64,000 bases of DNA from Diplolepis rosae. Its lineage: Eukaryota > Arthropoda > Insecta > Hymenoptera > Diplolepididae. Of this stretch, positions 45,493 to 55,580 are shown one piece after another. The position numbers and the translations under genes are program-made. Under the pieces are notes generated by a model, which saw only the letters and a list, made by a program, of their open reading frames with translations, was not told the DNA's origin and did no database searches. The first letter of the stretch is position 1, and every line of letters begins with the position of its first letter. The DNA lies in contig JAPYXD010000581.1 of the NCBI GenBank assembly GCA_030998225.1, positions 6,459,501-6,523,500 on the forward strand, in the 5' to 3' direction.

Positions 45493-45652
45493 TAGACGCG
45501 CTCAAACTTGCGAGCGAAGCGAGCTGTGCGCGATGAGAATGTGCCCGCGAAGCGGGCAGATTTTTTTATTCAATTCTCTGATGTCTTGACAAATTCGGAA
45601 AAAATCTTTACTCAGATTCGGAACTATTTAAATACCAACTAACTGTTTTCCA
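45493..45652. other. Spacer between the two palindrome arms
   Basis: The first ~70 bp continue the Helentron-like 3' end (GCGAGCGAAGCGAGC, GCGATGAGAATGTG, CCCGCGAAGCGGGC hairpins); the rest is AT-rich single-copy sequence. This is pre-existing DNA into which the two element copies inserted. Confidence 0.55.
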
Positions 45653-46881
45653 CGCTCTAAAAACGGAATATTGACTGTCGAACAATTCCGTTCACTATGA
45701 ATGGATTTTCTACTCAAAATTGGCATAAGAGGAAATCCTCTAACAGTTTAAGTATTTTCGTTTCAAGTGCTATCATTTCACTGCCAAAGTTTTTCCTTTG
45801 GTCTGGAAATAAAATCCTTTGTCGTACGAAGGAAGTATAATTTCGATGTTAAAAGAAAACAAATTCTATGATATAACCTATAAGAAATGTACACAAGCCA
45901 AACTTTGACAAATCCCAATATTCAATCGATCATTTTCAATAATATAATAACGACCCGTCTTAGATTTCAGCTTAAAGAAATTTTAAGATATAACTTTGCT
46001 TACATTACAAATTTTCCAATACGTGTAAAATTGAAAGTTCATGATCTATTAAATATATAATGTTGAAAAAGTGTTACAAAATTATTTTTAAACTTTGTTG
46101 CATTTTAAATTTCACAATAAATTCTATAGTAAACATTTTACTAATAATTTCGAATCAAAATATTTTTTTACAAATAAAAAACAACTGTATATTTCATAAA
46201 ATAAATAAATTGTATAAAAAATTATACATATACGAAACTGTTTTATGGAAAAAAATGTGTAGCTGTCACAAGGATATTTTAGGTTATAGTAGCCACATTT
46301 ATGGTTAGGATAGTTAATAATATAGCTTGAACAGCAATATGTTTCTTTGTACCAGCTACACATTTTTTTGCGTGTAATGCTTTTATTGACATTCTTGGGA
46401 ATATCTTTGAATTGTCATCAGAAGCAATGAAAAATAAGGTTATGCGGATCAAAATTGTTATCTTTTGGTATACGAACCTTTCAAAATTTCTACGTCGCAT
46501 CTGGGATTCCTAATAATTTGTAGAAATCCATTATTTGATTTCGTTAATTGATTTTGATCATAAATAAATATATTCTTCGTAGTTGGCACCGTACTGACAA
46601 AATATCTGTGAACAGATTAGCACCAGACGATGTACACTCACTAATGCGCAGGCGCACTTCGTCTCCTAGTCTAGAAATGCAATCCTTACATAATTAGAGG
46701 ATTTCTTTTCAGAGTCAAAAAAAATCGTTCATTGCTAAAAATATTTTCTTTTTGCATCTCACAGATAAGTTTTGTAACAGGAAGAAGATTTTGTTGGTAG
46801 ACAAAAGGAATATGCTTAATTTCAATGGATGCATTCTGAAAAGAACGTAATTTCACTATGGATAGACTTTTTTTTCGAGTG
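45653..46881 (-). mobile_element. Giant palindrome, right copy of the same CAC-ended element
   Basis: Inverted copy of 44267-45492 with scattered single-base differences and small indels. It runs from CGCTCTAAAAACGG to TTTTTTTTCGAGTG and is flanked by CA on both sides, a different duplication from the left copy's TA. Separate duplications argue for two insertions rather than one inverted duplication. Confidence 0.85.
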
Positions 46882-46883
46882 CA

Positions 46884-48184
46884 GGAAGCAAAAACAGGAG
46901 GATGGACAAAAATTACTTTGTAACTGATTAAAATTATTCGAAAATCTGATCGAAGGAATTGAGCACAGCAAAGTGGAGCCACCTTTGAGTGAGTTTCAAC
47001 ATCAAAACCACTCTGCCCAGAGAAAAGAATTTAAGAGGGGTGAACAGTCGAATCGATGGTGGTAGCAATGTCAAAGGGTGGAACTCCAGCTTTAATTCAC
47101 ATTCTGCGAAACCGGAGTGAAGAAAACAAGATCCTGATTACCTCACCAACTTCCCATCAGAATGATTCATATTTTGATATACGATGGAGGAAATTGCAAT
47201 TGTAGTCGAAGGAGAGCCATATCATTTTGATTCTTGAATCTCTTCTCTTTTGTACCAAGAACAAAAAATATATCATTCTAAAAATAATATTCTAATTAAA
47301 ACTCCCTTCTACTCTCCCCTTTATTTCGTTGCGTAAGATTTTTTTCACATCAAAGTATAAAATGTCTCCGGTTCTCCCATTTAAAAATTCAGAAGATCCC
47401 CCCCCCCCCCAAATAAGTTTTATATAATTAATGGACGCTCCCCAGCAAAATGTTAAAATGATAGAACTTGTTCTCTTCAGTTTTTAAAATTGTGTCAGTG
47501 ATCTCAAATTTCCTCATAAGTAGAAAAAGGAAAGCTATAGGATAACAAGAAGCTTTGCGACATGACTCGCGTTGCGTATAGTCGTCCTTTTAGTGATCCC
47601 ATGGGTGGTAGGTTGAACAGTGCCTGAAAAGGGAGGTGAGAAGGGGGAAAACCGGGAGGGTGTGAGAAAGAGGGAGAAAGATCTGCCCATGGAGAGAAAG
47701 CGAGAAAGAAAAGGGGAACTGGAAAAAGCGCTGGAGCGTGTAATTGAGTCCCGTGCGCGATCGCTACTTTATCGACCCCCTTATCCTTCCCTTTATGTCC
47801 TCCACCCCCGCCACCAGCCAATTCCGCGTCGAAACCACCCTAAACCCTATCATCCCCCTACGTACCTACACTAGTCGTTTCGCACTCCCACCAATAATGC
47901 AGGACGTTTTCACGACGAGAAGCGATATTCGAGAGTTGTTCAAAATTGATGAAAACGATCTGATGTTGCCCTTTTTTATTTGTTGAACAGGATTACTCTG
48001 TGAAATGTCTTTTTCTTTTTTAAAGTGAATTACATTTAAAATCCAGAGTGACAATAGATATCATAATATTTAAGCATTATAGGAATGTTTTAGTCAAAAT
48101 ATTTTAACGATATGTTTTTCAAGATTTGAAGCCTAGAAATACTAAAATCATTGGAATCAATGAAACAAACTAAAACAAAACTTA
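46884..48184. other. Non-repetitive stretch with purine-rich and poly-C tracts
   Basis: A run of 13 C lies at 47398-47410. 47620-47740 is almost pure purine on the plus strand (GGGAGGTGAGAAGGGGGAAA and similar). The opposite-strand frame at 47504-47821 (105 codons, Pro/Ser/Phe-rich) is the expected by-product of that tract. No gene recognised. Confidence 0.4.
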
Positions 48185-48449
48185 GACTGAGAAAAAAAGT
48201 TGGTTGTCCTATCTAATTCGTTGGACTGTGGGACGCCATTCAATTTATTGGTTGTCACAAACAATTCTTGGTTAGCACAATCACAAGTTGGTTCGAGTTA
48301 CCATTCAGGATAGTTATACCAACCAGCTGAATAGTAACACCTACCATCTTGTGGTTATGCTAACCAAAAATTACTTCTGCCAACTATTAATTGAATGGCG
48401 CCCCACAGTCCAACGAATTGTATTGGACAACCAACCTTTATTCTCAATT
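48185..48449. mobile_element. CAC-type foldback element (TTGGTTGTCC word)
   Basis: Degenerate ends GACTGAGAAAAAAAGTTGG and, inverted, AATTGAGAATAAAGGTTGG. Inverted internal pairs include TTGGTTGTCC, ATTCGTTGGACTGTGGG and GCCATTCAAT. The 265-bp unit folds end to end. The 2-bp flanks do not match, so it is probably old. Confidence 0.65.
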
Positions 48450-48450
48450 T

Positions 48451-48839
48451 GATAATTTCAATTTTTTTTAATGATACATATGCAGGATGAGTTTTTCATC
48501 TGGAGACATGGAAATATCTCAAGAAAAATGCATCGCAAGAAAAGAATGTCGACAATGAAAACTTTTTATTTTCCAGGGGGAAAAGCGACTCTGCAAAGGG
48601 TATGCACCTAGTGCAACGGATTTTCAAGATACAGAGGATCTAAGTTTCGACTTTTCGCCCAGGCCGCTGATATAAATTATACATAACACATGCGGCAAAA
48701 AAATGTGTAAAACACTTTATCCTACTGTTCCTCGCTTTTGTATACCAGTGGTTGGATATCTACTTTTTTTTACTTAGCTTGCTATCATTGCCGGCTTTTT
48801 GGTAGAACTACAGCTTATAGTGGGTTTCAAATCACTTTA
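48451..48839. other. AT-rich stretch, nothing recognised
   Basis: No coding region or repeat seen. Confidence 0.45.
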
Positions 48840-48955
48840 TAACAATTGGAGAATTGGTAATGTCATCCTCCATAGTGAATATTATAAAAGATGTTGGTTT
48901 GCGATCGATGAGGGTAAAATATAAAGAAGAAAATTCTACATTATGTCAAAATTGT

Positions 48956-48998
48956 AGCGACGTTTCGTTGGCTATGAGTTTGCCAACCTCATCAGGCT
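48956..48998 (-). ncRNA. Hammerhead-like ribozyme motif, copy 3
   Basis: Minus strand: CTGATGA at 48995-48989, a 6-bp stem II GTTGGC/GCCAAC with a 9-nt loop, then GAAACGTC at 48966-48959. A 3-bp stem I (AGC/GCT) can form across the core. As in the copy at 3197-3235, one G is unpaired between CTGATGA and stem II, and there is no room for a stem III loop. Its position behind a Penelope-type endonuclease supports the call. Confidence 0.6.
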
Positions 48999-49281
48999 TT
49001 ATTGAATTAAAAAAACACCAAATCACACAAAAAATTTTAAAAAAACCATTTATTAAAACATGCACAAAAATATCAAATTTTTACCTTTATAAAAGAAGGT
49101 TAATGACGAATATATAAAATAATAAAAACCATGATTTTAGTTAATAAAATGACTTCATGTCATAGAGTCGACAAAAATTTAACTACTAAATTATTACATT
49201 GTAACAGTGAACTTTAAATATTGACAGAATTTATTATAAACACAGAATTTGAAGTGTAAACAGACATCATCAGGAAAACAA

Positions 49282-49551
49282 TTATGAATTTATTCTATTA
49301 AGTAATGAAAAATAAATTCTATTCAAAGTAAATATATCTTCTTTTTTATTAATACTAAATTTATTACATTTTATGTGGATCATCTCCGATGTTAATCTTT
49401 TTCGATAGTCAGAGACATAATCGACAATCTTAGTATTTTCCCAATCAAATTCATGGTTGAATTCTAACTGATGTTCACAGACTACGAATTCGCTGTTTTT
49501 TTTATTTTTGTGTCCTATTGTTGTCCGATTTTTTATATTTTCTGATGTCAC
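49282..49551 (-). pseudogene. GIY-YIG endonuclease C-terminal fragment (Penelope-like)
   Basis: The 89-codon frame carries a conserved block FNHEFDWENTKIVD followed by YRKRLTSEMIHIK, which I recognise from the C-terminal endonuclease of Penelope-like elements; the Glu of SEMIHIK is the likely metal-binding residue of the GIY-YIG fold. The N-terminal GIY and YIG motifs and the reverse transcriptase lie outside the fragment, so the initial Met is not a natural start. The tail (FTLNRIYFSLLNRINS) matches the usual short extension after the domain. Seen: the motif block. Known: the family. Inferred: the source element is the same family as the hammerhead downstream. Confidence 0.75.
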
Positions 49552-49718
49552 ACAAAAAAAGCTTGATTTATTGTTTTGAAAATCATCTCAAAACTCTTTA
49601 GAGTTTTGAATCGCATTTAATAACATGCAATTACATTTTCAGTAGAAAGATTTTCGAAAAGATTTCATTGTAAGTAAACGGTAATTAGTAATATAGTGTA
49701 ATAAACGGATTTGGTAGA

Positions 49719-49850
49719 TGATAATGCTCTTCACCTCTCACAATTTGGGGTGCTTTTTGGTGTGTCCCTCGCATCCCACAATTCGGGGGACTCCCCGTCA
49801 GGAGTCGCCAAAAAGCACCCCAAATCGTGAAAAACAAGGAGAATTATCAG
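49719..49850. repeat. ~130-bp hairpin
   Basis: TTTGGGGTGCTTTTTGG at 49743 on and its inverse at 49808 on form a near-perfect stem; GATAATGCTCTTCAC and GAGAATTATC extend the symmetry outward. Two CCCACAATTCGGGG-type words lie in the loop. Confidence 0.75.
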
Positions 49851-49851
49851 C

Positions 49852-50278
49852 TGTCAAAACCATTTATCATTTTATTAGTGATTATCATTATCTTACAATA
49901 GAATATTTTCGAAAATTTTGTCAGTGGAAATGTAACTAAATGTAAGTCAAAACCCTAAAGAGAAACGATTTCCGAATTCCAAAACGACATCAATTATGAA
50001 ACTGATCAGTTTAATAGAATTCAAGTGATCATGGAAAACATTTTTCAGAAGACACAAAAGCAATTTCAAATAAGATGATCATACTTACGACTAATCTGCC
50101 AGGCTTGGATTGTAGAGTCCATCTTTGTTTTCTTCAAAAAAAAGTCCTGCAATGTCAATAACTCTTTCCTCCATGCAATCTCGGCCCTTTTAGCAAATTT
50201 AAGAAACATATTGAATCGTACACTTGCAACTTATTCAATCCAACGCTTCAAGTTATATTCCAACTTGCTATACTTGCG
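49852..50278. other. AT-rich stretch, nothing recognised
   Basis: No gene, no paired element ends. Confidence 0.45.
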
Positions 50279-50429
50279 GTCATGGATCAATCAAACCACA
50301 TGACGTCCGGAATTGCAACTACAGTATGTGAGACTATTAAAAAATTAATAACTGAAATAAATTTTTGATAACACACAGACATTCTTGGATCTTCTGTTTA
50401 TATCTATCTGGTACCAAAAATTAGCTTTA

Positions 50430-51355
50430 CTACTGTGGGCAAAAACTAAGGTGAATTTCGTTATAAAATGAAAAATCTTTATTTATTTATCCAAATCAAT
50501 TTCATCCCCTTCAAAGTAATCCCCTGCCGATATAATGCACTTATGCCAACGTTTTTTCTAATCGTCGAAACACTTGTTAAATTTGATTTCCGAAATTGCC
50601 TTCAAAGCCTTCTTCGATTCGGCTTGTATCTCTTCAATCGTGTCAAAACGGTGTCCTCGGAGTGGTCTTTTGAGTTTGGGGAATAGCAGGAAGTCACACG
50701 GAGCCAAATCAGGCGAATATGGTGGTTGTGGAACGATATGCGTTGAGTTTTTGGCGAAATGGTCACGAAGAACGAGTGCAGTGTGAGACGGTGCATTATC
50801 GTGATGCAAAACACGCGAGTTGTCTGCCCAAAATATCTTTTGAAACGGTGTTGAGTGATCCTCTTGAAATGCCAATAGTGTCAGCAAGGTCTCTAATTGT
50901 CAATCGACGATTTTTGTGCACTAATTCTTTGATTTGATTGACGCGTTGCTCGTCAGTTGATGTTGATGGTCGTCCGGGGCGTTCCAAGTCATCAACACGT
51001 TCTCTGCCTTCTTTGAAGTCTTTGTACCACTTATAAACATTTTTCTGCGACATGGTAAGTCACCGAAGGCCTTCTGCAACATTCTCAACGTTTCCGCAAC
51101 TGAAATTTCATTCCGCAAACAAAATTTAATGGCACTTCTTTGCTCAACAAATTCAGACATTGTAAAAATCGAAAAAATCACTTTTAGTCGTTCAGAAAAC
51201 ACAAGCGTAACTATGTAACAAATGATGACATTGACATGAAATTTGGCACAGATGTCAGTAACAGTATGACCAACATAAAAATAAAAGAGTTTGCCCGAAT
51301 CGGTTAGCCCGCGAAGTTTAAATTAAAAATTCACCTTAGTTTTTGCCCACAGTAG
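50430..51355 (-). mobile_element. Mariner element B, internally deleted
   Basis: Ends CTACTGTGGGC followed by AAAAACTAAGGTGAATTT, perfect inverted copies of about 28 bp, with TA flanks at 50428-50429 and 51356-51357. At 926 bp it lacks roughly a third of a full mariner. Nested in the element 50279-51432. Confidence 0.94.
50483..51160 (-). pseudogene. Mariner transposase remnant (element B)
   Basis: Minus strand. The natural start is the ATG at 51160-51158 ([20 protein letters not shown]). A frame change near 51060 leads into [20 protein letters not shown] and the second helix-turn-helix (LTIRDLADTIGISRGS). A second frame change near 50885 joins directly to HHDNAPSH, skipping the region with the first catalytic Asp. 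The second and third Asp (HHDNAPSH, APCDFLLF) are 34 residues apart, as in D,D34D. A TAG at 50560-50558 interrupts the C-terminus; the original stop is the TAA at 50485-50483, after YFEGDEIDLDK. Inactive. Confidence 0.93.
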
Positions 51356-51629
51356 TATTTATTATTCTCTGAATAACTTTACATACTGTAATTGCAATTA
51401 CCCACATCACGTGGTCCAATTGATCCATGGCCTTAAAAAAACTCTGTTGATTTTTTATTTTCCGGAATTAAGGCAAATCTCTTCACACATATATTAACAA
51501 TGTTATCTGCTAGAAGAAAATACTATATTAATCAATCAATTTTTTGAGCCGCTCACACTAAAATACCCCTTTAATCTTGAAAAATAGTACAAAATAAAAA
51601 AACAGTTTCTACCCGAGAATTACATTCTA

Positions 51630-52298
51630 CAGGGTTTTCCAATTAGAAGTTTCATTTTGAATAGTCCGCTATTTTGGCAGCTTTCATAATAAGAGGTGTC
51701 ATTTTTTGACAGATGACAACTAAAAACTATGCCGTTAATAAAAATGGAACGATACATACTTCAACAACGAATTGAAATTGTTAAAATTCACTACAAAAAT
51801 GGTGAAAAATTTGCTGAAACAGTTCGTAAAGTTAAAAGTTTTCCCGGAAATCGCGAAGCACCTTCTCGACCAGCTATTGTGAAATTGGTGCAAAATATCG
51901 AGCTGTTGGGACAAGTTAGTGATTTGAAGAACCGAACTCGTGCCCGTCGTGTAAGAACACCAGCAAATATTACTTCTGTAGCTCACAGTGTAGAGAAAAA
52001 CTTAGGCTTGTCCATTCCACGCCGTTCTTTAGAATTAGGCATTTCGCAAACGACTCTACACCGGATTTTATCACCAGAGCTGGAAGATATGAATGTGGAC
52101 GATGTTTATTTCCAAAAAGACGGCGCTACGTGCCACACAAGTGGCGAAACCATCGGTCTTTTGCGTGAAAAGTTTCCAGGCCGAGTGATTTCTCGAAACG
52201 GCGATTACAATTGGGATTACGTGAAAGATAAGGTTTATACTGATGCTCCTCAGTTAATTCAAGAACTCAAAGAGAAGATTCGTGCCGTAGAGTTCTGA
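51630..52298 (+). mobile_element. DUF4817/DDE_3-type transposon fragment
   Basis: The left terminus, CAGGGTTTTCCAATTAGAAG, follows a TA (51628-51629) and resembles IS630/Tc1/mariner-type ends. It is followed about 100 bp on by the transposase frame. I found no matching right terminus downstream, so the element is probably cut at the right. Confidence 0.65.
51729..52298 (+). pseudogene. Transposase remnant, open across two in-frame deletions
   Basis: 189 codons. Residues 6-110 form the N-terminal helix-turn-helix region of the DUF4817 type (start probably Met6, MERYILQQRIEIVKIHY). A first internal junction lies at about residue 114 (HRIL/SPELEDM), where the segment with the first catalytic Asp should be. 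YFQKDGATCHTSGETI (second Asp at residue 131) follows. A second junction at residue 162-163 (GDYNW/DYVKDKV) removes the segment carrying the third acidic residue. The C-terminus stops early at AVEF. With two catalytic residues missing it cannot cut DNA, yet the frame has no stop, so it could still make a DNA-binding protein. Expression is unknown. Confidence 0.8.
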
Positions 52299-54012
52299 GT
52301 CGGTTATATTACTTTAAGAACGGTAACGAAAATGAAAATATTACCAACAATATAACCGGCGGATAAATTCTTTTAGAATTTATGTAAATGTTGTTATTTT
52401 GGCTTGTTAAATGTGTTAAACAATGAAAATGAATTAATACTACAATATGAAATTATCTCTTAAACTTTGTATGTGCATTTTATTTGTGCGGAAGAAAGTA
52501 AAAAACTAGAACTGAAAGGGTATAATATTATAGGTTATGTTCCAGAGATTTAGTTTAAAGTATTATTGCGGAAATTGTTGTATGAAAATGATCTTACATT
52601 TTTGTACTAAAATTGGAATTACTTCACATCAGTGGGAGTTAATAAACGAGTTTGTTTGGTCAATTATAATTATAATATATAAAAAAGGTTGAATGAAAAA
52701 AATTCCCTAATTTTTATAAGTTTTACTTGACATTCCCTGCTGATTTATAAATTCCGTGACCTGCAATATTGATAAATAATTATTTAAAACATAAATTTTC
52801 AAAATTCCTTTTATATTCTCGTATGTTCTTTGAATTCTGTATTATTCTCGGTTATATTACTTGAACTTAAATTCTCGAGAAATTAAGAACTCTATTGTGC
52901 CGTTATCGACAAAAATTGGAAAACACTTTAGTTTCCTTCCTGGCTTTGAAAGATTTTTTTATTTGTGGAAAGTTCTTAGTGATGACGATTGAGATTTCTG
53001 CTATGATTTAATGGTTATTTAAAAATGAAATCAATATTGAGTCCATTCTTAAATTTTATTAAAACATACAAACAGGTTATTTTCGCCATGGTTTACGATA
53101 ATTACGACAATATACACAGGCTGTCTGTATTAATTGTTGTTGCAGGCGCGCCGTCATTATGGTTTTAACGAGAACCATTAACCGATATTCGGATTAAGCG
53201 ATGCAAACTGCCAACCCGTCGATGGTCTCGCAATTAAATTTCGAGGGGTGGCGCTATCGGTGACACGAAAAGGGGATGAATCTCGACGAGCAGCCACGGT
53301 TCGTTTGCCTTGAAGCTTTCGTAAAAAAAAAAAAGAGGGTGGAAAGAAATAAGCGAAGAAGACATTATTGGATGGAGCAGAAGAAAAAGAGGGGGAGGGG
53401 GGTGTCTTTAGAGAGAAAAGAAGAAAATAAAGGAAAGAATCGGAAAGAAAATAAAAGCAGATTAAACCCTTCGGTCCCGCGAGATCCTTTAAGGCAGCGA
53501 GCCTGATGCGCATAATAGAGAAATGATTTGATTAAAATGTAAAGGAGCTCGAGCCTTCTGTTTGCGCATTTCACGGTTGGCCTGTAAAAAGCTCGGGGCA
53601 CGCGTTAGACAGATGGTAGTCGCCGCACTCAATGGCCTGAGAAATTGGATCGCGTTTTAACTCCCTTACGTTTCAACTCGCGGTCTACAAGGATACCAAT
53701 GTATAAAATGTCACGTACCAAACAATCCTGTTTCTCCTAACAGTGAATTCCAGAAAAGAGGAATATTTTCGAAAAGGGGTACATTCTCTTAGATTCACAC
53801 CAGGGGAATGAATAACACTAATATAGACTTTATTCAGGTTTAAAAGTGTATTTCGTAATGAACGCTATAAATTTCAATTTTTTCATTGGTACAGACCAGT
53901 ATATATTTTTAAACCAATCACTAGTATTTTTATGTCTGATGGTGCAAGTGGTTAAATTACAATTGAGATTATAAATTTACAGGTTATTAAACGCTTTCGA
54001 CTCCCTACATGA
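52299..54012. other. Non-repetitive stretch with a GC-richer block
   Basis: 53140-53700 is GC-richer, single-copy within the window and bounded by AT-rich DNA. A purine-rich tract (GGGGGAGGGGGGTG near 53390) yields a 111-codon minus frame of low complexity that I do not accept as a gene. Candidate regulatory block; otherwise nothing. Confidence 0.35.
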
Positions 54013-54430
54013 ATTTCGGATTGAAATGCAATCCGAGCGAAATAGAGCTATTCCGAACTATTCCAAAATCTGTTCCCGAACGAATCCGAAAAACGTTTCG
54101 TTTCTCGTTTGATGAAAAGCGGTCAAAAGTCAATCCGATTTATTCCGCTTCAAACTGAGGCATTAATCTGAGTGAGTACGAACCAAATTTTCAATCCGAA
54201 TCATTCCGACCCCGAATTTATTCAGATTTAAAATTCTGTTTAGATCAATCTGAGCCCGAATTTATTCGAATACCTCGGATTAAAGCGGGAAGAATCGGAC
54301 TGATTTTTTACAGTTTTTCATCAAACGAGATAAAACAAAATTTTCGGATTGGTCCGGAAACAGATTTTGGAATAGCTCAATATATCACTCATTCGCTCGG
54401 ATTAAATTCCAATTTGAAACTGTCACCAGG
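54013..54430. mobile_element. Foldback element (AATCCGAA word)
   Basis: Arms at about 54030-54155 and 54270-54425 are inverted copies: AATCCGAGCGAA, TATTCCAAAATCTGTT, TCTCGTTTGATGAAAA. The words ATTCGGATTG and AATCCGA recur throughout. The termini are not well defined. Confidence 0.65.
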
Positions 54431-55580
54431 GTACTTCTATATTCTTTAATCCTATCGTATCCTTTGATTATCCTTCTATTCTCTTCAATCATTATTCTAT
54501 TTGTTAGAGCTATCCATTTCACTCATTGTGTATTCGTTTCTATGTATTTTTATCAATTTCTATACTTGAATACAATAACGGAAACAGAATAATTGAAAAG
54601 AATGTAAAGTGCTCATTAAAAAGAATAACAAGTTCTTATCTGTTTGAATACATTTACTTCCAGCAGGGATGTTTGTGCGCATGCTTATACCAAGTGAACC
54701 TAAAAGATAGAAATCCATCCCTCTTAAACGACTGAATTTGACTAGGCGATCGAGGGAATCAAGAATTTAATGAACTTAAAGAATCTATATAACTAGATTA
54801 TGTGAAACTTTTAGTTACATTTTAGAAACTGTTAAACTAAAACATGATTTGTCACGAAAATTCTAAATAAGAAATATTACTTTTTTCGCTGAATTGAGTA
54901 TAGTTCTTATACCTTAAAATCAATGAAAAATTCAGATGGAATGGGTATAAAAATTCTTATTGTAGTCACTTGTTCGCCAGATATCACGAAAGTGAATATC
55001 ACTGTTCTAACTAAATTAAATTTAGAAATCAGATTTGTTGCCTATCTACGATTTCTCATTATTTGAACTAAGATATATTTTTGCACGAACTATTTCCAAT
55101 TTATTGTTAGACAAACACTGTATTACATTGAATGTTGACATCAACCCGCATATTATTCAGTGAAATACTTTTAAAATGTTTAAAAGTCTAAATTAACCTC
55201 AAACTGTCATTTTCGCCATATTTGTTATGAGGTAGCAGTTATTTCTTATATTTCTGTTCCAGCTATACTACTATGTCTGGATCAAACAAATGATATCGCT
55301 GAAACCGTTAAATTGGTCAAAGATATTTACTTTTGCTGACTCAAAGGTCTTCTTACATCCACTTGTTCGTTTTCAACTAAATGTTTAGTTGTAATAATGA
55401 TTAACTTCCCTATCACAGCTGCACTTTTTTTCCATGTAACGCAGCTAATTGATTTTGGAATACAAGAAAAAACTACTTCATTTCTATTAACTTTCAGACT
55501 GAATATCGTCAACTTGATGAATTTAAGATCACAGAAAAAAAGTGAAAAGCAAATTAGCATTTACTTTTTTCTGTATAGTA
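54431..55580. other. AT-rich stretch, nothing recognised
   Basis: No gene or paired repeat recognised. Longest open frames are about 70-79 codons, on overlapping DNA in both strands. Confidence 0.45.

Larger units (their letters stand above)
48840..49551 (-). mobile_element. Penelope-like retroelement 3' fragment
   Basis: On the minus strand a GIY-YIG endonuclease tail (49551-49282) is followed about 290 bp downstream by a hammerhead-like motif (48998-48956). This order, endonuclease then terminal repeat with hammerhead, is what Penelope-like elements show. The reverse transcriptase and the first half of the endonuclease are missing. The lower boundary is approximate. Confidence 0.68.
50279..51432. 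mobile_element. Foldback/TIR element interrupted by mariner B
   Basis: The left end, GGTCATGGATCAATC...CCACATGACGTCCG...AATTGCAACTACAGTATGTG, and the right end inverted (GGCCATGGATCAATTGGACC...GTAATTGCAATTACAGTATG) are inverted relatives. A single copy of the same end is at 41573-41640. Almost all of the space between the ends is the mariner at 50430-51355. Confidence 0.65.

Noticed and set aside
47504..47821. 105-codon Gly/Pro/Phe-rich minus frame
   Set aside because: Low-complexity translation of a purine tract; composition alone explains the open frame.
48854..49117. 87-codon plus frame
   Set aside because: Antisense to the hammerhead and terminal part of the Penelope-like fragment; no known domain.
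53178..53513. 111-codon minus frame
   Set aside because: Covers a purine-rich low-complexity tract with open frames on both strands; no family resemblance.
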